This document shows positions 29,614-38,811 of a stretch of DNA of 64,000 nt, in pieces. A model generated the notes under the pieces. The model worked only from the letters and a program-made list of their open reading frames with translations. It ran no database searches and was not told the DNA's origin. The stretch's first letter is position 1; the number at the start of each line of letters is the position of its first letter. Source of the DNA: Janthinobacterium silvisoli. Its GTDB lineage: Bacteria > Pseudomonadota > Gammaproteobacteria > Burkholderiales > Burkholderiaceae_D. Both the position numbers and the translations under genes were made by a program. The stretch spans positions 806,001 to 870,000 of the forward strand of contig NZ_JACHCL010000002.1 of the NCBI RefSeq assembly GCF_014200725.1, written 5' to 3'.

Positions 29614-29852
29614 CAGGCGGTCTCCGGTTCCGGCTTGGTTAAAATTATCAGAAAGACAGTATCTCGCAGCCCAGGCAACTTGTCGAATGGAATGTGAGAA
29701 CCGATGCCACAACAGCTGCTAGTGGCCTTGCGCAGATACAAATGGATCTGGATCAAGAAAGCGTGAAATAGCAAAAAAATACCGTGTGTGGCTGGACGGC
29801 ATGCCCCCGCCTCGCCTACACTGCTTTTTTACATAAAAAGCAAGGAGAAACG

Positions 29853-30080
29853 ATGCAAACAGCACGACTGAGTATTACCGGCATGGATCACGAAGGCTGC
29901 GCCGACACCCTGACAGGCGTTCTGGAAGCGATCGATGGCGTACGCACCGTCCGCGTCTCGCTGGCGCACAATGACGCAACCGTGCAATACGACGAACAGC
30001 TGGCCACGCAAGAACACTTGTTGTCGGCCGTCAATGACGCAGGTTTTATTGGCGAAGTGCAACTCGAAGCGGCCGTCTGA
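29853..30080 (+). CDS. Small HMA-like metal-binding domain protein with altered metal motif
   Basis: 75 residues with a single heavy-metal-associated ferredoxin-like fold: ARLSITGMDHEGC, then IDGVRTVRVSLAHNDATVQYD and LLSAVNDAGF. The canonical GMTCxxC metal loop is GMDHEGC here (10-16), so the first Cys is His13 and only Cys16 remains. CopZ-like copper carriage is therefore uncertain. The ATG has AGGAGA upstream. There is no metal ATPase nearby. Confidence 0.8.
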   Translation: MQTARLSITGMDHEGCADTLTGVLEAIDGVRTVRVSLAHNDATVQYDEQLATQEHLLSAVNDAGFIGEVQLEAAV

Positions 30081-30183
30081 GGCGATAAATGGCAAATGTG
30101 GCGAACAGCGATATGGGGCAGATATGCAATTCCTCCATCCGCTGTAAAATGCGCCACCGCTATCGCCTGACACCTGCAAGACC

Positions 30184-30606
30184 ATGACCCGCACGCCACT
30201 ACTGATTTTCCTGCTGACACTTTTCCTCACCACCTTGCAAGTGCAGTGGGCCAGCCCGGCCGATAGCTATAGCTACGATGCGGGCACGCTGGGCGTACTG
30301 TCGCCGGAAGTGCTGGGCGCTTATCCTGGCGTATTGCTACTGTTTCTACTGGCAGTGTTTGCACGCAGGCAAATACCGCTGCTGCGCCAGGCCGCCATCG
30401 GCACGGGCTTGCTGGCCGTCTACTGGCTGCTGGCGAACTACATCACGTTTGACGCGCGCGTGGCCAGCTGGAGCACCTATACCCCGCTGGAAATCTGGGG
30501 CCAGGTACTGCCCGCTTCCCTCTTCAGCATCGCCGTCTGCGGACTTGCCCATTTCAGCTCCAGCTGGCTGATTTTGCGTCAGACACGCGGCAAGAAAAAT
30601 CACTGA
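30184..30606 (+). CDS. Hypothetical inner-membrane protein
   Basis: 140 residues and not recognised. About four hydrophobic helices are visible: an N-terminal LLIFLLTLFLTTLQVQ, VLGAYPGVLLLFLLAVF, AAIGTGLLAVYWLLANYI, and VLPASLFSIAVCGLAHF. It ends in a basic RGKKNH tail, so the C-terminus is probably cytoplasmic. It follows the HMA protein on the same strand with a gap of 103 bp. No function can be proposed. Confidence 0.65.
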   Translation: MTRTPLLIFLLTLFLTTLQVQWASPADSYSYDAGTLGVLSPEVLGAYPGVLLLFLLAVFARRQIPLLRQAAIGTGLLAVYWLLANYITFDARVASWSTYTPLEIWGQVLPASLFSIAVCGLAHFSSSWLILRQTRGKKNH

Positions 30607-30858
30607 ATCTCACACTAAACTTCACTCTGTATCGCCGTTTTTACATACTGTCATGGCGACGGCGGGTGCAGCACTGGCTATTCAGGCAAAAAATTATTCA
30701 AAAGCCATATAAATCCTGTGTTTCGCAACGCGAATCCCTGCAGACCAGCCCCTGCTTGCTGTAAGGTATAGCTTGCGCTGGAGACACGCGACGATACCGT
30801 TCGCAACATCCGGCGCAGGCAACCCGATTCCTTTTAGCGACACCAATAAGCATCACCC

Positions 30859-33800
30859 ATGAACGATTCCACCCCAGCCATCCCAGCTTCTTCCTCGCCC
30901 ACCCACGCGGACATCCTGTACGGTCCACCGCGGCCCGACCTGCTGCGCGAGGAAGTGCTGGCTGATTTGCTGGAGGCGACGGCTCGCCGCTGCCCCGAAC
31001 ACATCGCCCTGATCGACGGCGAACGCCGCCTCACTTACGCCGAACTCGATGCGCAAGCGGGACTGGCAGCCGGCCGCCTGGTCGCCGCCGGCGTGCGTCC
31101 CGGCGATATCGTAGGCCTGTGGCTGCCGCGCGGCGCGAACCTGCTGCTGATGCAGGCGGCAATTGCCAAGGCGGGCGCCGCCTGGCTGCCCGTCGATGAA
31201 GACACCCCCGTCGAGCGCCTGCAAGTGTGCCTCGACGACGCCAACGGCTTTGGTGTCGTCAGCTGCGCCGCATTCGCCTCGCGCCTGGCCGATGCCGGCG
31301 TCCAGCGCCCGGTCTGGACGGCAGAAAAGCTGCTGACGCCCGCCGCGCCTGGCGAAGACTTGCCTGTGCGCGGCCAGGTTCGCGGCGAGCATCCTGCCTA
31401 CGTGATCTATACCTCGGGTTCCACCGGCAAGCCGAAAGGCATCCTGATCAACCAGCGCAGCATCTGCCATTTCCTGCGCAGCGAAAACGCAGTGCTGGAA
31501 GTGCGCCAGGACGACACCGTCTACCAGGGCTTTTCGGTTGCCTTCGACATGTCGTTCGAAGAAATCTGGATCGCCTACCTGGTGGGCGCCACCCTGTGGC
31601 TGGGGGCCAAGGAAATCTCGGGCGACCCGGAAGCGCTGCCGCGTGCGCTGGCGGCAAACCAGGTCACCGTTCTCCACGCCGTGCCAACTTTGCTGGCGCT
31701 GTTCGCCGAAGACGTGCCAGGTCTGCGCCTGATCAACCTGGGCGGCGAGATGTGCCCGGAGTCCCTGGTCGAACGCTGGTCGCGCCCGGGCCGTGCCATG
31801 TTCAATACCTATGGCCCCACCGAGGCGACCGTGTCGTGCAGCCTGGCGCGTTTGCAGCCAGGCCAGCCAGTCACCATCGGCACGCCGCTGCCCAACTATG
31901 GCTTGCTGGTGATCGGTGTTACCGAACCGGGCGAAGCGCGTCCATTGACTTTGCTTGAACGCGGCGAGACGGGCGAGTTGTGCATCATCGGTCCCGGCCT
32001 GGCCGAAGGTTATCTGGGCCGCCCTGACCTGACGCTGGAAAAATTCCTGCCCAACCCCTGGAGTGTGGGGATTGATGATGCACGCCTGTACCGCACGGGC
32101 GACCTGGCCCGCATTGATGCGGACGGCCAGGTGCTGTGCCTGGGCCGCGCCGACGACCAGGTCAAGATCCGCGGTTTCCGCGTGGAGCTGGGCGAGATCG
32201 AAGCCGTGCTGGCGCAGCAGGCTGGCGTGGGCACGGTGGCCGTCCTGCTGCGCAAGGATGACGGCATCGACCAGCTGGTGGCGTATATCGTCGGCAGCGA
32301 CGACGCCACCGACGACGCATTGTCCGCCAAGACCCTGCGCGCCGCGCTGAACCTGCATCTGCCGCCGTACATGGTGCCGGGCCGCTTTGAACTGCTGCCG
32401 CTGATGCCGCGCCTGACGTCCGGCAAGATCGACAGGAAGGCATTAAAGGCGATGCCGCTGTCGGCCCCGCCGGCTGGCGAGGCGGGCGAATCGGATTTGC
32501 CGGAAACGCCGGCCGAAGCGGCCCTGTTTGCGGCCCTGGTCCAGCTCTTCCCTGGCCAGCCGATACTGCGCCATGCCGATTTCTTTAGCGACCTGGGCGG
32601 CCACTCCTTCCTGGCCGCTCGGCTGGCGTCCAGCCTGCGCGCGAACCCGGCCTATGCACACGTGACGGTGCGCGATATTTATCACAACCGCCAGATCGGC
32701 AAGATCGCCGCCGTGCTTGGTGAAACGCCTGTCATGGCTACGCCGGAAGCGCAATGGACGCCGCCATCGACGGTCAAACGCTGGATCTGCGGCGCAGCGC
32801 AAGCGGCGGCCGTGCCGCTGCTGGTGACCCTGCGCATGGCGCAATGGATGGCGCCCTTCTTTACCTATCACTTTTTCACAGGCGACCCTGGCGACACGGT
32901 GGCGCGCGCCATCGCCGCCTCGATCGGGGTGTTTTTACTCGCTACCCTGGCGGAATTTGTCATCGCCATCGGTGGCAAATGGCTGATCGCCGGTCGTCTG
33001 AAACCGGGCAGCTACCCGCTGTGGGGCATGACCTACTACCGCTGGTGGCTGGCCGACCGCCTGGTCGAATCGGCGCCCGCCTACCTGCTGAGCGGCTCCT
33101 CGCTCAATAGCTGGTGGCTGCGTGCATTGGGCGCCAAAGTGGGCAAGGAAGTGGTGATCGGCTCGATGACCCTGCGCGCGCACGACTTGCTGGAAATTGG
33201 CGACAACGTCAGCGTGGGCAACGCCGTCAATTTTGAAAACGCCCGCGTCGAACGGGGCCGTTTCCTGCTGGGGAAAATCAGCATCGGCAACGATGCCAGC
33301 ATCAGTTCCTACGCCATCATGGAAGGCAATACCAGCATCGGCGCCTACGGCCACCTGGAAGGCCAGTCGGCGCTGGCCGATGGCGCCAGCGTGCCGGACG
33401 GCCGCATTTACACGGGGTCACCCGCGCGCGACGCTGGTGCCTTTGACATCGCCGGCCAGCGGCCGCGCCCTGCCGTCTCACGCCTGCGCCTGACGGGCGA
33501 AGCCGTGTTCTTTTGCTTCGGCATGATCTTGATTGCCGTGCTGTTCTTCATGCCCGTGTTCCCCACTTTTGTCTTGATCGACTGGTTCGACGAGCGCGAA
33601 ATGATGCCGTGGCTGCAGGGCCGCGATGTGACGACCCAGCTGGCGCGCTACTTCCTGCTGTCCTTCCCCGCCAGCGGCGTGCTGATCATCCTGACGGCCC
33701 TGCTGTCGGCCGCCATCCGCTGGGGCGCCATGCCGCGCCTGAAACCCGGCAGCTCGCCCGTGCACAGCAATGTGTATTGCGCCAAGTGGCTGGTCAGCCA

Positions 33801-34917
33801 TATCCAGGAATCGAGCCTGAACGTCCTGCACGGCATTTACGCCACCGTATTCGCGCCCTACTGGTACCGCCTGCTGGGCGCGAAAGTCGGCAAGGGCGCC
33901 GAAATTTCCACCGCGCTGGGCGTGGTGCCCGACATGCTGACCCTGGGCGACGACACCTTCATCGCCGACGCCGTCATGCTGGGCGACGAACATATCGATG
34001 GCGGCTGGATGACCATGCGCGCCACCGTGATTTCACACCGCAGCTTTGTCGGCAATGGCAGTTATATCCCAGACGGCACGGTGCTGCCCGAGCACGTGCT
34101 GATCGGCGTGCACACGCTGGCGCCGCGCAATGATCAGATGAAGAGCGGCGACACCTGGCTCGGCTCCCCGCCGATGCACCTGCCCGCGCGCGAACAGGTC
34201 AGCGGCTACGCCGAACACCTGACATTCAAACCGTCACCGCTGCGCCGCCTGGGCCGTAGCCTGATCGAAGCCTTCCGTATCGTTTCGCCGCACGCGGTGG
34301 TGATCGCCGTCGGCTACACCCTGGTGCTCGACATCATGCCAATGGCCGGTGCCGGCCGCTGGGGCGAAGTAGTGGCCGACCTGGCGATCGCCGGCGTCTT
34401 TTACGGCATCGGCAACTTCCTTGTCGTCGTGCTGTTCAAATGGCTGCTGATGGGACGCTACCGCAAGCATGCGGCGCCCATGTGGACGCCGTTCGTGTGG
34501 GTCTCGGAAGGCGTGACCAACCTGTATGAAGGCATCGCCGTGCCAAACTTCATGCGCTACCTGCGCGGCACGCCATGGCTGCCGCTGGCTTTCCGCCTGC
34601 TGGGCTGCAAGATCGGCCGCGGCGTGTATATGGACACCACCGATATCACGGAATTCGATTGCGTGCATATCGGCGACTATAGCGAATTGAATGCCCTGAC
34701 CTGTCCGCAAACGCATCTGTTCGAAGACCGCGTAATGAAGATCGACCACGTGGAAATCGGCAAGCGCGTCTACATGGGACCGCGCAGCTCCGTGCTGTAC
34801 AGCGCCAAGGTAGGCGACAACGCGCGCCTGGGCCCCCTGACCCTGGTGATGAAGGGCGAGCACATCCCCGCCGGCAGCAACTGGGCCGGCTGCCCTGCGG
34901 CGCCACTGCGCAGCTGA
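30859..34917 (+). CDS. Pls/PosA-type membrane NRPS-like synthetase (poly-amino-acid synthetase family)
   Basis: 1352 residues. Domains in order: adenylation (about 25-540; A3 core YTSGSTGKPKG at 184-194, YRTGDLARID), a carrier domain with Ser583 in DLGGHS, then three repeats of a membrane helix pair plus a left-handed beta-helix (hexapeptide-type) domain. The helix pairs are near 649-720, 881-954 and 1143-1198, and the soluble domains near 758-855, 1008-1107 and 1248-1352. This is the layout of epsilon-poly-L-lysine synthetase, which polymerises one amino acid at the membrane. The monomer cannot be read from sequence alone. A phosphopantetheinyl transferase gene overlaps its stop codon. Confidence 0.85.
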   Translation: MNDSTPAIPASSSPTHADILYGPPRPDLLREEVLADLLEATARRCPEHIALIDGERRLTYAELDAQAGLAAGRLVAAGVRPGDIVGLWLPRGANLLLMQAAIAKAGAAWLPVDEDTPVERLQVCLDDANGFGVVSCAAFASRLADAGVQRPVWTAEKLLTPAAPGEDLPVRGQVRGEHPAYVIYTSGSTGKPKGILINQRSICHFLRSENAVLEVRQDDTVYQGFSVAFDMSFEEIWIAYLVGATLWLGAKEISGDPEALPRALAANQVTVLHAVPTLLALFAEDVPGLRLINLGGEMCPESLVERWSRPGRAMFNTYGPTEATVSCSLARLQPGQPVTIGTPLPNYGLLVIGVTEPGEARPLTLLERGETGELCIIGPGLAEGYLGRPDLTLEKFLPNPWSVGIDDARLYRTGDLARIDADGQVLCLGRADDQVKIRGFRVELGEIEAVLAQQAGVGTVAVLLRKDDGIDQLVAYIVGSDDATDDALSAKTLRAALNLHLPPYMVPGRFELLPLMPRLTSGKIDRKALKAMPLSAPPAGEAGESDLPETPAEAALFAALVQLFPGQPILRHADFFSDLGGHSFLAARLASSLRANPAYAHVTVRDIYHNRQIGKIAAVLGETPVMATPEAQWTPPSTVKRWICGAAQAAAVPLLVTLRMAQWMAPFFTYHFFTGDPGDTVARAIAASIGVFLLATLAEFVIAIGGKWLIAGRLKPGSYPLWGMTYYRWWLADRLVESAPAYLLSGSSLNSWWLRALGAKVGKEVVIGSMTLRAHDLLEIGDNVSVGNAVNFENARVERGRFLLGKISIGNDASISSYAIMEGNTSIGAYGHLEGQSALADGASVPDGRIYTGSPARDAGAFDIAGQRPRPAVSRLRLTGEAVFFCFGMILIAVLFFMPVFPTFVLIDWFDEREMMPWLQGRDVTTQLARYFLLSFPASGVLIILTALLSAAIRWGAMPRLKPGSSPVHSNVYCAKWLVSHIQESSLNVLHGIYATVFAPYWYRLLGAKVGKGAEISTALGVVPDMLTLGDDTFIADAVMLGDEHIDGGWMTMRATVISHRSFVGNGSYIPDGTVLPEHVLIGVHTLAPRNDQMKSGDTWLGSPPMHLPAREQVSGYAEHLTFKPSPLRRLGRSLIEAFRIVSPHAVVIAVGYTLVLDIMPMAGAGRWGEVVADLAIAGVFYGIGNFLVVVLFKWLLMGRYRKHAAPMWTPFVWVSEGVTNLYEGIAVPNFMRYLRGTPWLPLAFRLLGCKIGRGVYMDTTDITEFDCVHIGDYSELNALTCPQTHLFEDRVMKIDHVEIGKRVYMGPRSSVLYSAKVGDNARLGPLTLVMKGEHIPAGSNWAGCPAAPLRS

Positions 34918-35444
34918 TGTCGTTCAGCATAGTCTGGTCGGGAGATGGCGTGCTGGCGATCGCCATCGCCGCGCCGCCTTCCCGCGTGGAAGCGCGGGCC
35001 CGCGTGCGGCAAGCTGTGCGCGAGGCGGCCGCGCAGTGGCTGTCGATCGATATCGACAGCATTTCAGTCAAGTCTAGCCCTGGCCAGGCCCCTTCTGTGA
35101 TGCTGGCTGGCCGCACGGCGGGCCTGTCGATCAGCCATGAAGAAGGACTGTCGCTGGCCGCCATCCACTTGCATGGCAAAGTGGGCATCGATGTCATGCG
35201 GGTAGTGGCGATTCCCGACTGGGAGATCGTGGCCCGCGATTATCTGGGGCTGCAGGTGACCAGCCAACTGGCGGCCATGCCTGCCGCAGAAAGACCGCGA
35301 GCCATGGCGCAGGCATGGACGGCGCGTGAGGCGGCGCTCAAGTGCGCAGGCTTGCAGTTGGCGGAGTGGACCGATGCGATCATTGATTGCCGCTTGCAGG
35401 CGCTGCCAGTGCAACGCCCCTACGTGGCCACCCTGGCCTATTAA
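34917..35444 (+). CDS. Divergent 4'-phosphopantetheinyl transferase
   Basis: 175 residues. The family core GxDxE reads GIDVM (90-94) here, keeping D92 but with Met94 for Glu. WxxKEAxxK reads WTAREAALK (134-142), with Arg for the first Lys and E138 kept. It is shorter than Sfp (about 224). The ATG shares one base with the stop of the synthetase gene (TGATG), so translation is coupled. It very likely arms the carrier domain of that synthetase at Ser583. The changed metal ligand makes activity worth testing. Confidence 0.8.
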   Translation: MSFSIVWSGDGVLAIAIAAPPSRVEARARVRQAVREAAAQWLSIDIDSISVKSSPGQAPSVMLAGRTAGLSISHEEGLSLAAIHLHGKVGIDVMRVVAIPDWEIVARDYLGLQVTSQLAAMPAAERPRAMAQAWTAREAALKCAGLQLAEWTDAIIDCRLQALPVQRPYVATLAY

Positions 35445-35539
35445 TCTTCCCGGCCTTCGTCGGCGCATCCGATCTGGACGAAAATCAGTTTTGCGATAAT
35501 ACTGACGAGCAGTCCCAGTATCCCGATCAATTCCAGCAT
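35441..35539 (-). CDS. Possible 32-residue small membrane protein
   Basis: A short reading frame, MLELIGILGLLVSIIAKLIF followed by a polar tail ending CADEGRED. It has a strong ribosome site (AAAGGAAAG about six bases upstream) and one hydrophobic helix. Its stop overlaps the convergent transferase gene by 4 bp. Size and layout are those of known small membrane proteins, but there is no family evidence. Confidence 0.4.
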   Translation of the reverse strand: MLELIGILGLLVSIIAKLIFVQIGCADEGRED

Positions 35540-35642
35540 GGTCTTTCCTTTGCAGTGATAGCGAACGAAGCCACTGTAACGTGGACGTCATTGCAAAGCT
35601 AATATCAAATAAGGCAGTCAGCGATCTCGAAATGGCATACGA

Positions 35643-36548
35643 ATGATATCCATCAAACAGTTCCGGTACTTTGTCGAAATCGTCGATGCGGGCAGCTATT
35701 CGCGGGCGGCGGAAAAACTGTATATCGCCCAGTCAGCGCTGAGCCGGCAAATCAAGGAACTCGAAAACGAAGTGCAAGCGCTGCTGCTGACGCGCGATGC
35801 GCGCCATATCGAGCTGACTCCCGCCGGCCAGGTATTTTATGAGCGCAGCAAGCGCATTCTGGAGGATATCGATGAAACGGTGCGCCAGACACGCCACGTG
35901 GGCCAGGGCGCGCAAGGCATCATCCGCTTCTTGCATTCCAGTTCCGTGACATTGACGCCCGCCATCGGCGCCCTGCTCCATCGTTTGCTTGCGCAGTTTC
36001 CCGGCGTCTCGCTCGACATCTCGAAAGACTCGTCGGAAAACCAGGCGGCGGACATCGAGGAAGGCCGGGCCGACCTGGGCCTGGTGCGCCTGCCCACCTT
36101 GCGCAAGCACGCCAACATCATCGTGCGTGAACTGTTCAATGAAAAACTGGTAGTGGCCGTGTCGCAGCAGTCGCCATTGGCGGCGCAGGCCAGCACCAGC
36201 ATCGCCGCCCTGCGCGATCAAGCCTTCGTCTCGATTCCACACAAGGACCGCGGCGGCCTGAGCTACCTGGTAGCCGGCATGTGCCTGGCCAACGGCTTCT
36301 TTCCGAAGGCAGCGCGCGCCCTGTCGCGCAAGACGACCCAGCTGCACCTGATCGAGGCCAATCTGGGCATCGCCATCGTGCCCGACAGCATGCGCCTGGT
36401 GGCGCCGCCCGGTGTACGTTTTCTCGACCTGCCAGAAGAAGAATCGCAATCGACCGTGGCCCTGATCTCGCCGCGTGCGGCCAGCGGCATGGTGGCGGCC
36501 TTTGCCGATGCGTTTGTGCGCGAGATGGTAGCTGGCGACGGTCTGTAA
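35643..36548 (+). CDS. LysR-family regulator (Nac/Cbl-like branch)
   Basis: 301 residues. The N-terminal winged helix-turn-helix, IKQFRYFVEIVDAGSYSRAA and LYIAQSALSRQIKELE, is typical of the Nac-like branch of LysR regulators. It is followed by a two-lobed effector domain (about 90-295). No divergent gene shares its promoter, so its targets are not evident from context. Confidence 0.9.
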   Translation: MISIKQFRYFVEIVDAGSYSRAAEKLYIAQSALSRQIKELENEVQALLLTRDARHIELTPAGQVFYERSKRILEDIDETVRQTRHVGQGAQGIIRFLHSSSVTLTPAIGALLHRLLAQFPGVSLDISKDSSENQAADIEEGRADLGLVRLPTLRKHANIIVRELFNEKLVVAVSQQSPLAAQASTSIAALRDQAFVSIPHKDRGGLSYLVAGMCLANGFFPKAARALSRKTTQLHLIEANLGIAIVPDSMRLVAPPGVRFLDLPEEESQSTVALISPRAASGMVAAFADAFVREMVAGDGL

Positions 36549-36610
36549 GGAGCGCGGCTCCGGCCTGTTCTGTGCCAGAATGCGGGCACCGATGACTAGC
36601 AGAGGAAGCC

Positions 36611-36838
36611 ATGGCAGACTACAAGAATCCCAGTGTCGTAGCACGTTCCATGCACCCGCGTTTCGATGAGCTGACCTCGCCCGGCGAAGCCGTGCCCTAC
36701 TCCGGCATCTACCGCTGCGAGGGCTGCGCGCATGAAATCGTCTCGACGGAGGGCCACGTCATGCCGCCGCAAAACCACCACCAGCATACGAGCGAGCAGG
36801 GACCGATACGCTGGCGCTTGATCGTTAGTCCGCGCTGA
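36611..36838 (+). CDS. Small CxxC/His-rich conserved protein
   Basis: 75 residues. The centre reads YSGIYRCEGCAHEIVSTEGH, with a CxxC pair, then MPPQNHHQHTS with three His. This suggests a small zinc-binding fold. Good ribosome site GAGGAAG. I recognise the general pattern from proteobacterial small proteins but cannot assign a function. Confidence 0.65.
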   Translation: MADYKNPSVVARSMHPRFDELTSPGEAVPYSGIYRCEGCAHEIVSTEGHVMPPQNHHQHTSEQGPIRWRLIVSPR

Positions 36839-36899
36839 TTGACAGTCTTCCAACACGGGCCGATACTGGATCTATCTGAATGGCCTGTGAAAGTGCCGC

Positions 36900-37304
36900 A
36901 TGCCCATGCCCGATTTTGAAATCCGCAAGGAGTGTCCGCCGCAGCTGTGCGATTGCGCGCGCGACGAGCTGCTGGACGATCCGCAAGCGGACATCGCCAT
37001 CCTGCGCCTGACGCAGATGGAAGAAAAGCGCTTGCTGGCGCATATCGAGGGCATCGCCAGCCATGCGCAATTGAAGATGCTGCAGCAGCGGCTGCAGCAC
37101 AACCTGGGCGTGGTCCTGCACATTACGCCGGGCAGCAATGAAGTGCGCACCATGCGCGGCTTTCATATCGAGCTAATCACACAGCCCGGCCTGTGCCGCA
37201 AGACGCGCGCGGCGATTCCCGCCGCCGTGCGCCGCTGCCTGGCGGCGCACCCGGAAATCGCGTATGCCATCTTGAATGAAAACGATTTGTTGGGTGGCGC
37301 TTAA
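36900..37304 (+). CDS. Hypothetical protein with Cys cluster at N-terminus
   Basis: 134 residues and not recognised. The N-terminus has three Cys close together (CPPQLCDC, 12-19). The rest looks like an alpha/beta domain (HNLGVVLHITPGSNEVRTMRG). The start may be ATG 36900 or 36906. The 3' end overlaps the RlmN-like gene on the other strand by 4 bp. There is no signal peptide. Confidence 0.6.
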   Translation: MPMPDFEIRKECPPQLCDCARDELLDDPQADIAILRLTQMEEKRLLAHIEGIASHAQLKMLQQRLQHNLGVVLHITPGSNEVRTMRGFHIELITQPGLCRKTRAAIPAAVRRCLAAHPEIAYAILNENDLLGGA

Positions 37305-38332
37305 GCCTGAACGCTGCGTATGGTGATGGTCTTGCCCTTGGCCGCCCGCGCCCGCAACTGCCCGCAGCCGCCTTCCACGTCCTGCCCTGCCGAATCGCGC
37401 AGCTTGGTCAGCACGCCGCGCTCATGCAGGGCGGCGGCAATCGAGCGCGCCTTGTCCCAGCTGGGGCGCTGGAACGGCAGGTCGTCGATGGTGTTATACG
37501 GGATCATGTTGAGTACCGCGTACTTGCCCTTCAAGAGCGCGACGATGCCATCGAGTTCGTCCTCGCCATCGTTGACGCCTTCCATCAAGGTCCATTGATA
37601 CTGTACCGGATAGCCGGTCAGGCGCGCATAGCTGTCGCCGAAATCGACCAGTTCCTGCGGACTTAAACGGGGCGCGCGCGGCAGCAGCTGTTCGCGCAGT
37701 TCGCGCTTGGTGGTGTGCAGCGACAAGGCCAGCGCCGGCTTGACCCGGCCCTGGGGCAGGCGCTCGAAGGCGCGTGGATCGCCCACGGTGGAAAACACCA
37801 GGTTCTTGTGGCCGATATTGCCTTCCGTGCCCAGCAAATCGATCGCTTCCATCACATTGTTCAGGTTATGCGCCGGTTCGCCCATGCCCATGAAAACGAC
37901 TTTTTTCACGGGGCGCATGGTACGCGCCAGCACCACCTGCGCCACGATCTCGCCGCTGGTCACTTGCCGTATCAAGCCGTCGCGGCCCGTCATGCAGAAC
38001 TGGCAGCCGACAGCGCAGCCAACCTGGCTGGAGACGCACAAGCCGTCGCGGGGCAGCAGCACGCTTTCCACCGTCTGGCCATCGTGCAGGCCCACCAGCA
38101 GGCGCGCCGAACCATCGGCGCCCGGATGGGTGCTGAGCAATTTCAGCATGCCCTGCAATTCGGCGTCCAGCGCCGGCAGCGCCTCGCGCACGGGCAACGG
38201 CAAGAAGTCTTCGGCGCGGCGCCGGCCCTGGTCATGCGGCTGCGCCTGTATCCAGTCGCGCAGCACGCGCTGCTCGTGCAAAGGCTTGGCGCCCAGCGCG
38301 CGCAGGCGCTGGCGCAGGTGATCGATTTGCAT
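37301..38332 (-). CDS. RlmN-like radical SAM RNA methyltransferase
   Basis: 343 residues. The radical SAM cluster motif is CAVGCQFC (three Cys in CxxxCxxC), preceded by LCVSSQVG. MGMGEPAHNLNNVMEAI and the C-terminal CGQLRA Cys follow, as in RlmN, which methylates C2 of A2503 in 23S rRNA and A37 in some tRNAs. GMGEPAHNL differs from the usual GMGEPLLN, and the setting with yjdM differs from the usual ndk-rlmN locus, so I suspect a paralogue. It starts 17 bp after the yjdM stop and is probably co-transcribed. Confidence 0.8.
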   Translation of the reverse strand: MQIDHLRQRLRALGAKPLHEQRVLRDWIQAQPHDQGRRRAEDFLPLPVREALPALDAELQGMLKLLSTHPGADGSARLLVGLHDGQTVESVLLPRDGLCVSSQVGCAVGCQFCMTGRDGLIRQVTSGEIVAQVVLARTMRPVKKVVFMGMGEPAHNLNNVMEAIDLLGTEGNIGHKNLVFSTVGDPRAFERLPQGRVKPALALSLHTTKRELREQLLPRAPRLSPQELVDFGDSYARLTGYPVQYQWTLMEGVNDGEDELDGIVALLKGKYAVLNMIPYNTIDDLPFQRPSWDKARSIAAALHERGVLTKLRDSAGQDVEGGCGQLRARAAKGKTITIRSVQA

Positions 38333-38349
38333 GGGGATCAGTGAGAGGC

Positions 38350-38691
38350 TTAAACCTTCTTGACGAACTCGGTCTTCAGGCTCATGGAGCCGAAACCGTC
38401 GATCTTGCAGTCTATATCATGGTCGGCGTCGACCAGGCGGATGTTCTTGACCTTGGTGCCCATCTTGACGACACCACCGCCGCCCTTCAGCTTCAAATCC
38501 TTGATGACGCTGACCGTATCGCCATCCTGCAGGAGATTGCCGGCCGCATCGCGGTAGACCCTGGCGCCCTCTTCCACCGCTTCGCCCGCCGTGGCCGACC
38601 ATTCATGCGCGCATTCCGGGCATACCAGCTGGGTACCGTCCTCGTAGGTGAATTCGGAGTTGCATTGCGGGCATGGAGGTAATGTGCTCAT
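38350..38691 (-). CDS. yjdM: YjdM/PhnA-family zinc-ribbon protein
   Basis: 113 residues, matching E. coli YjdM (111). The N-terminal zinc ribbon has CPQCNSEF and CPECAHEW. The C-terminal barrel contains [17 protein letters not shown] and the conserved [20 protein letters not shown]. Despite the old name PhnA, a role in phosphonate use is not established. ATG 38691 is the family start. It precedes the RlmN-like gene in an apparent two-gene operon. Confidence 0.92.
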   Translation of the reverse strand: MSTLPPCPQCNSEFTYEDGTQLVCPECAHEWSATAGEAVEEGARVYRDAAGNLLQDGDTVSVIKDLKLKGGGGVVKMGTKVKNIRLVDADHDIDCKIDGFGSMSLKTEFVKKV

Positions 38692-38811
38692 GGTTGTTTC
38701 TGTTCTCTGTCTGGTCAACGGCGCCTGGCCGTAAAAAGCGACAGTATACTGCCTACGCCGGGCATCAGCGGGCTTTTTTACCCGTAGATACCCGGCGCTT
38801 CTTCACCACGA

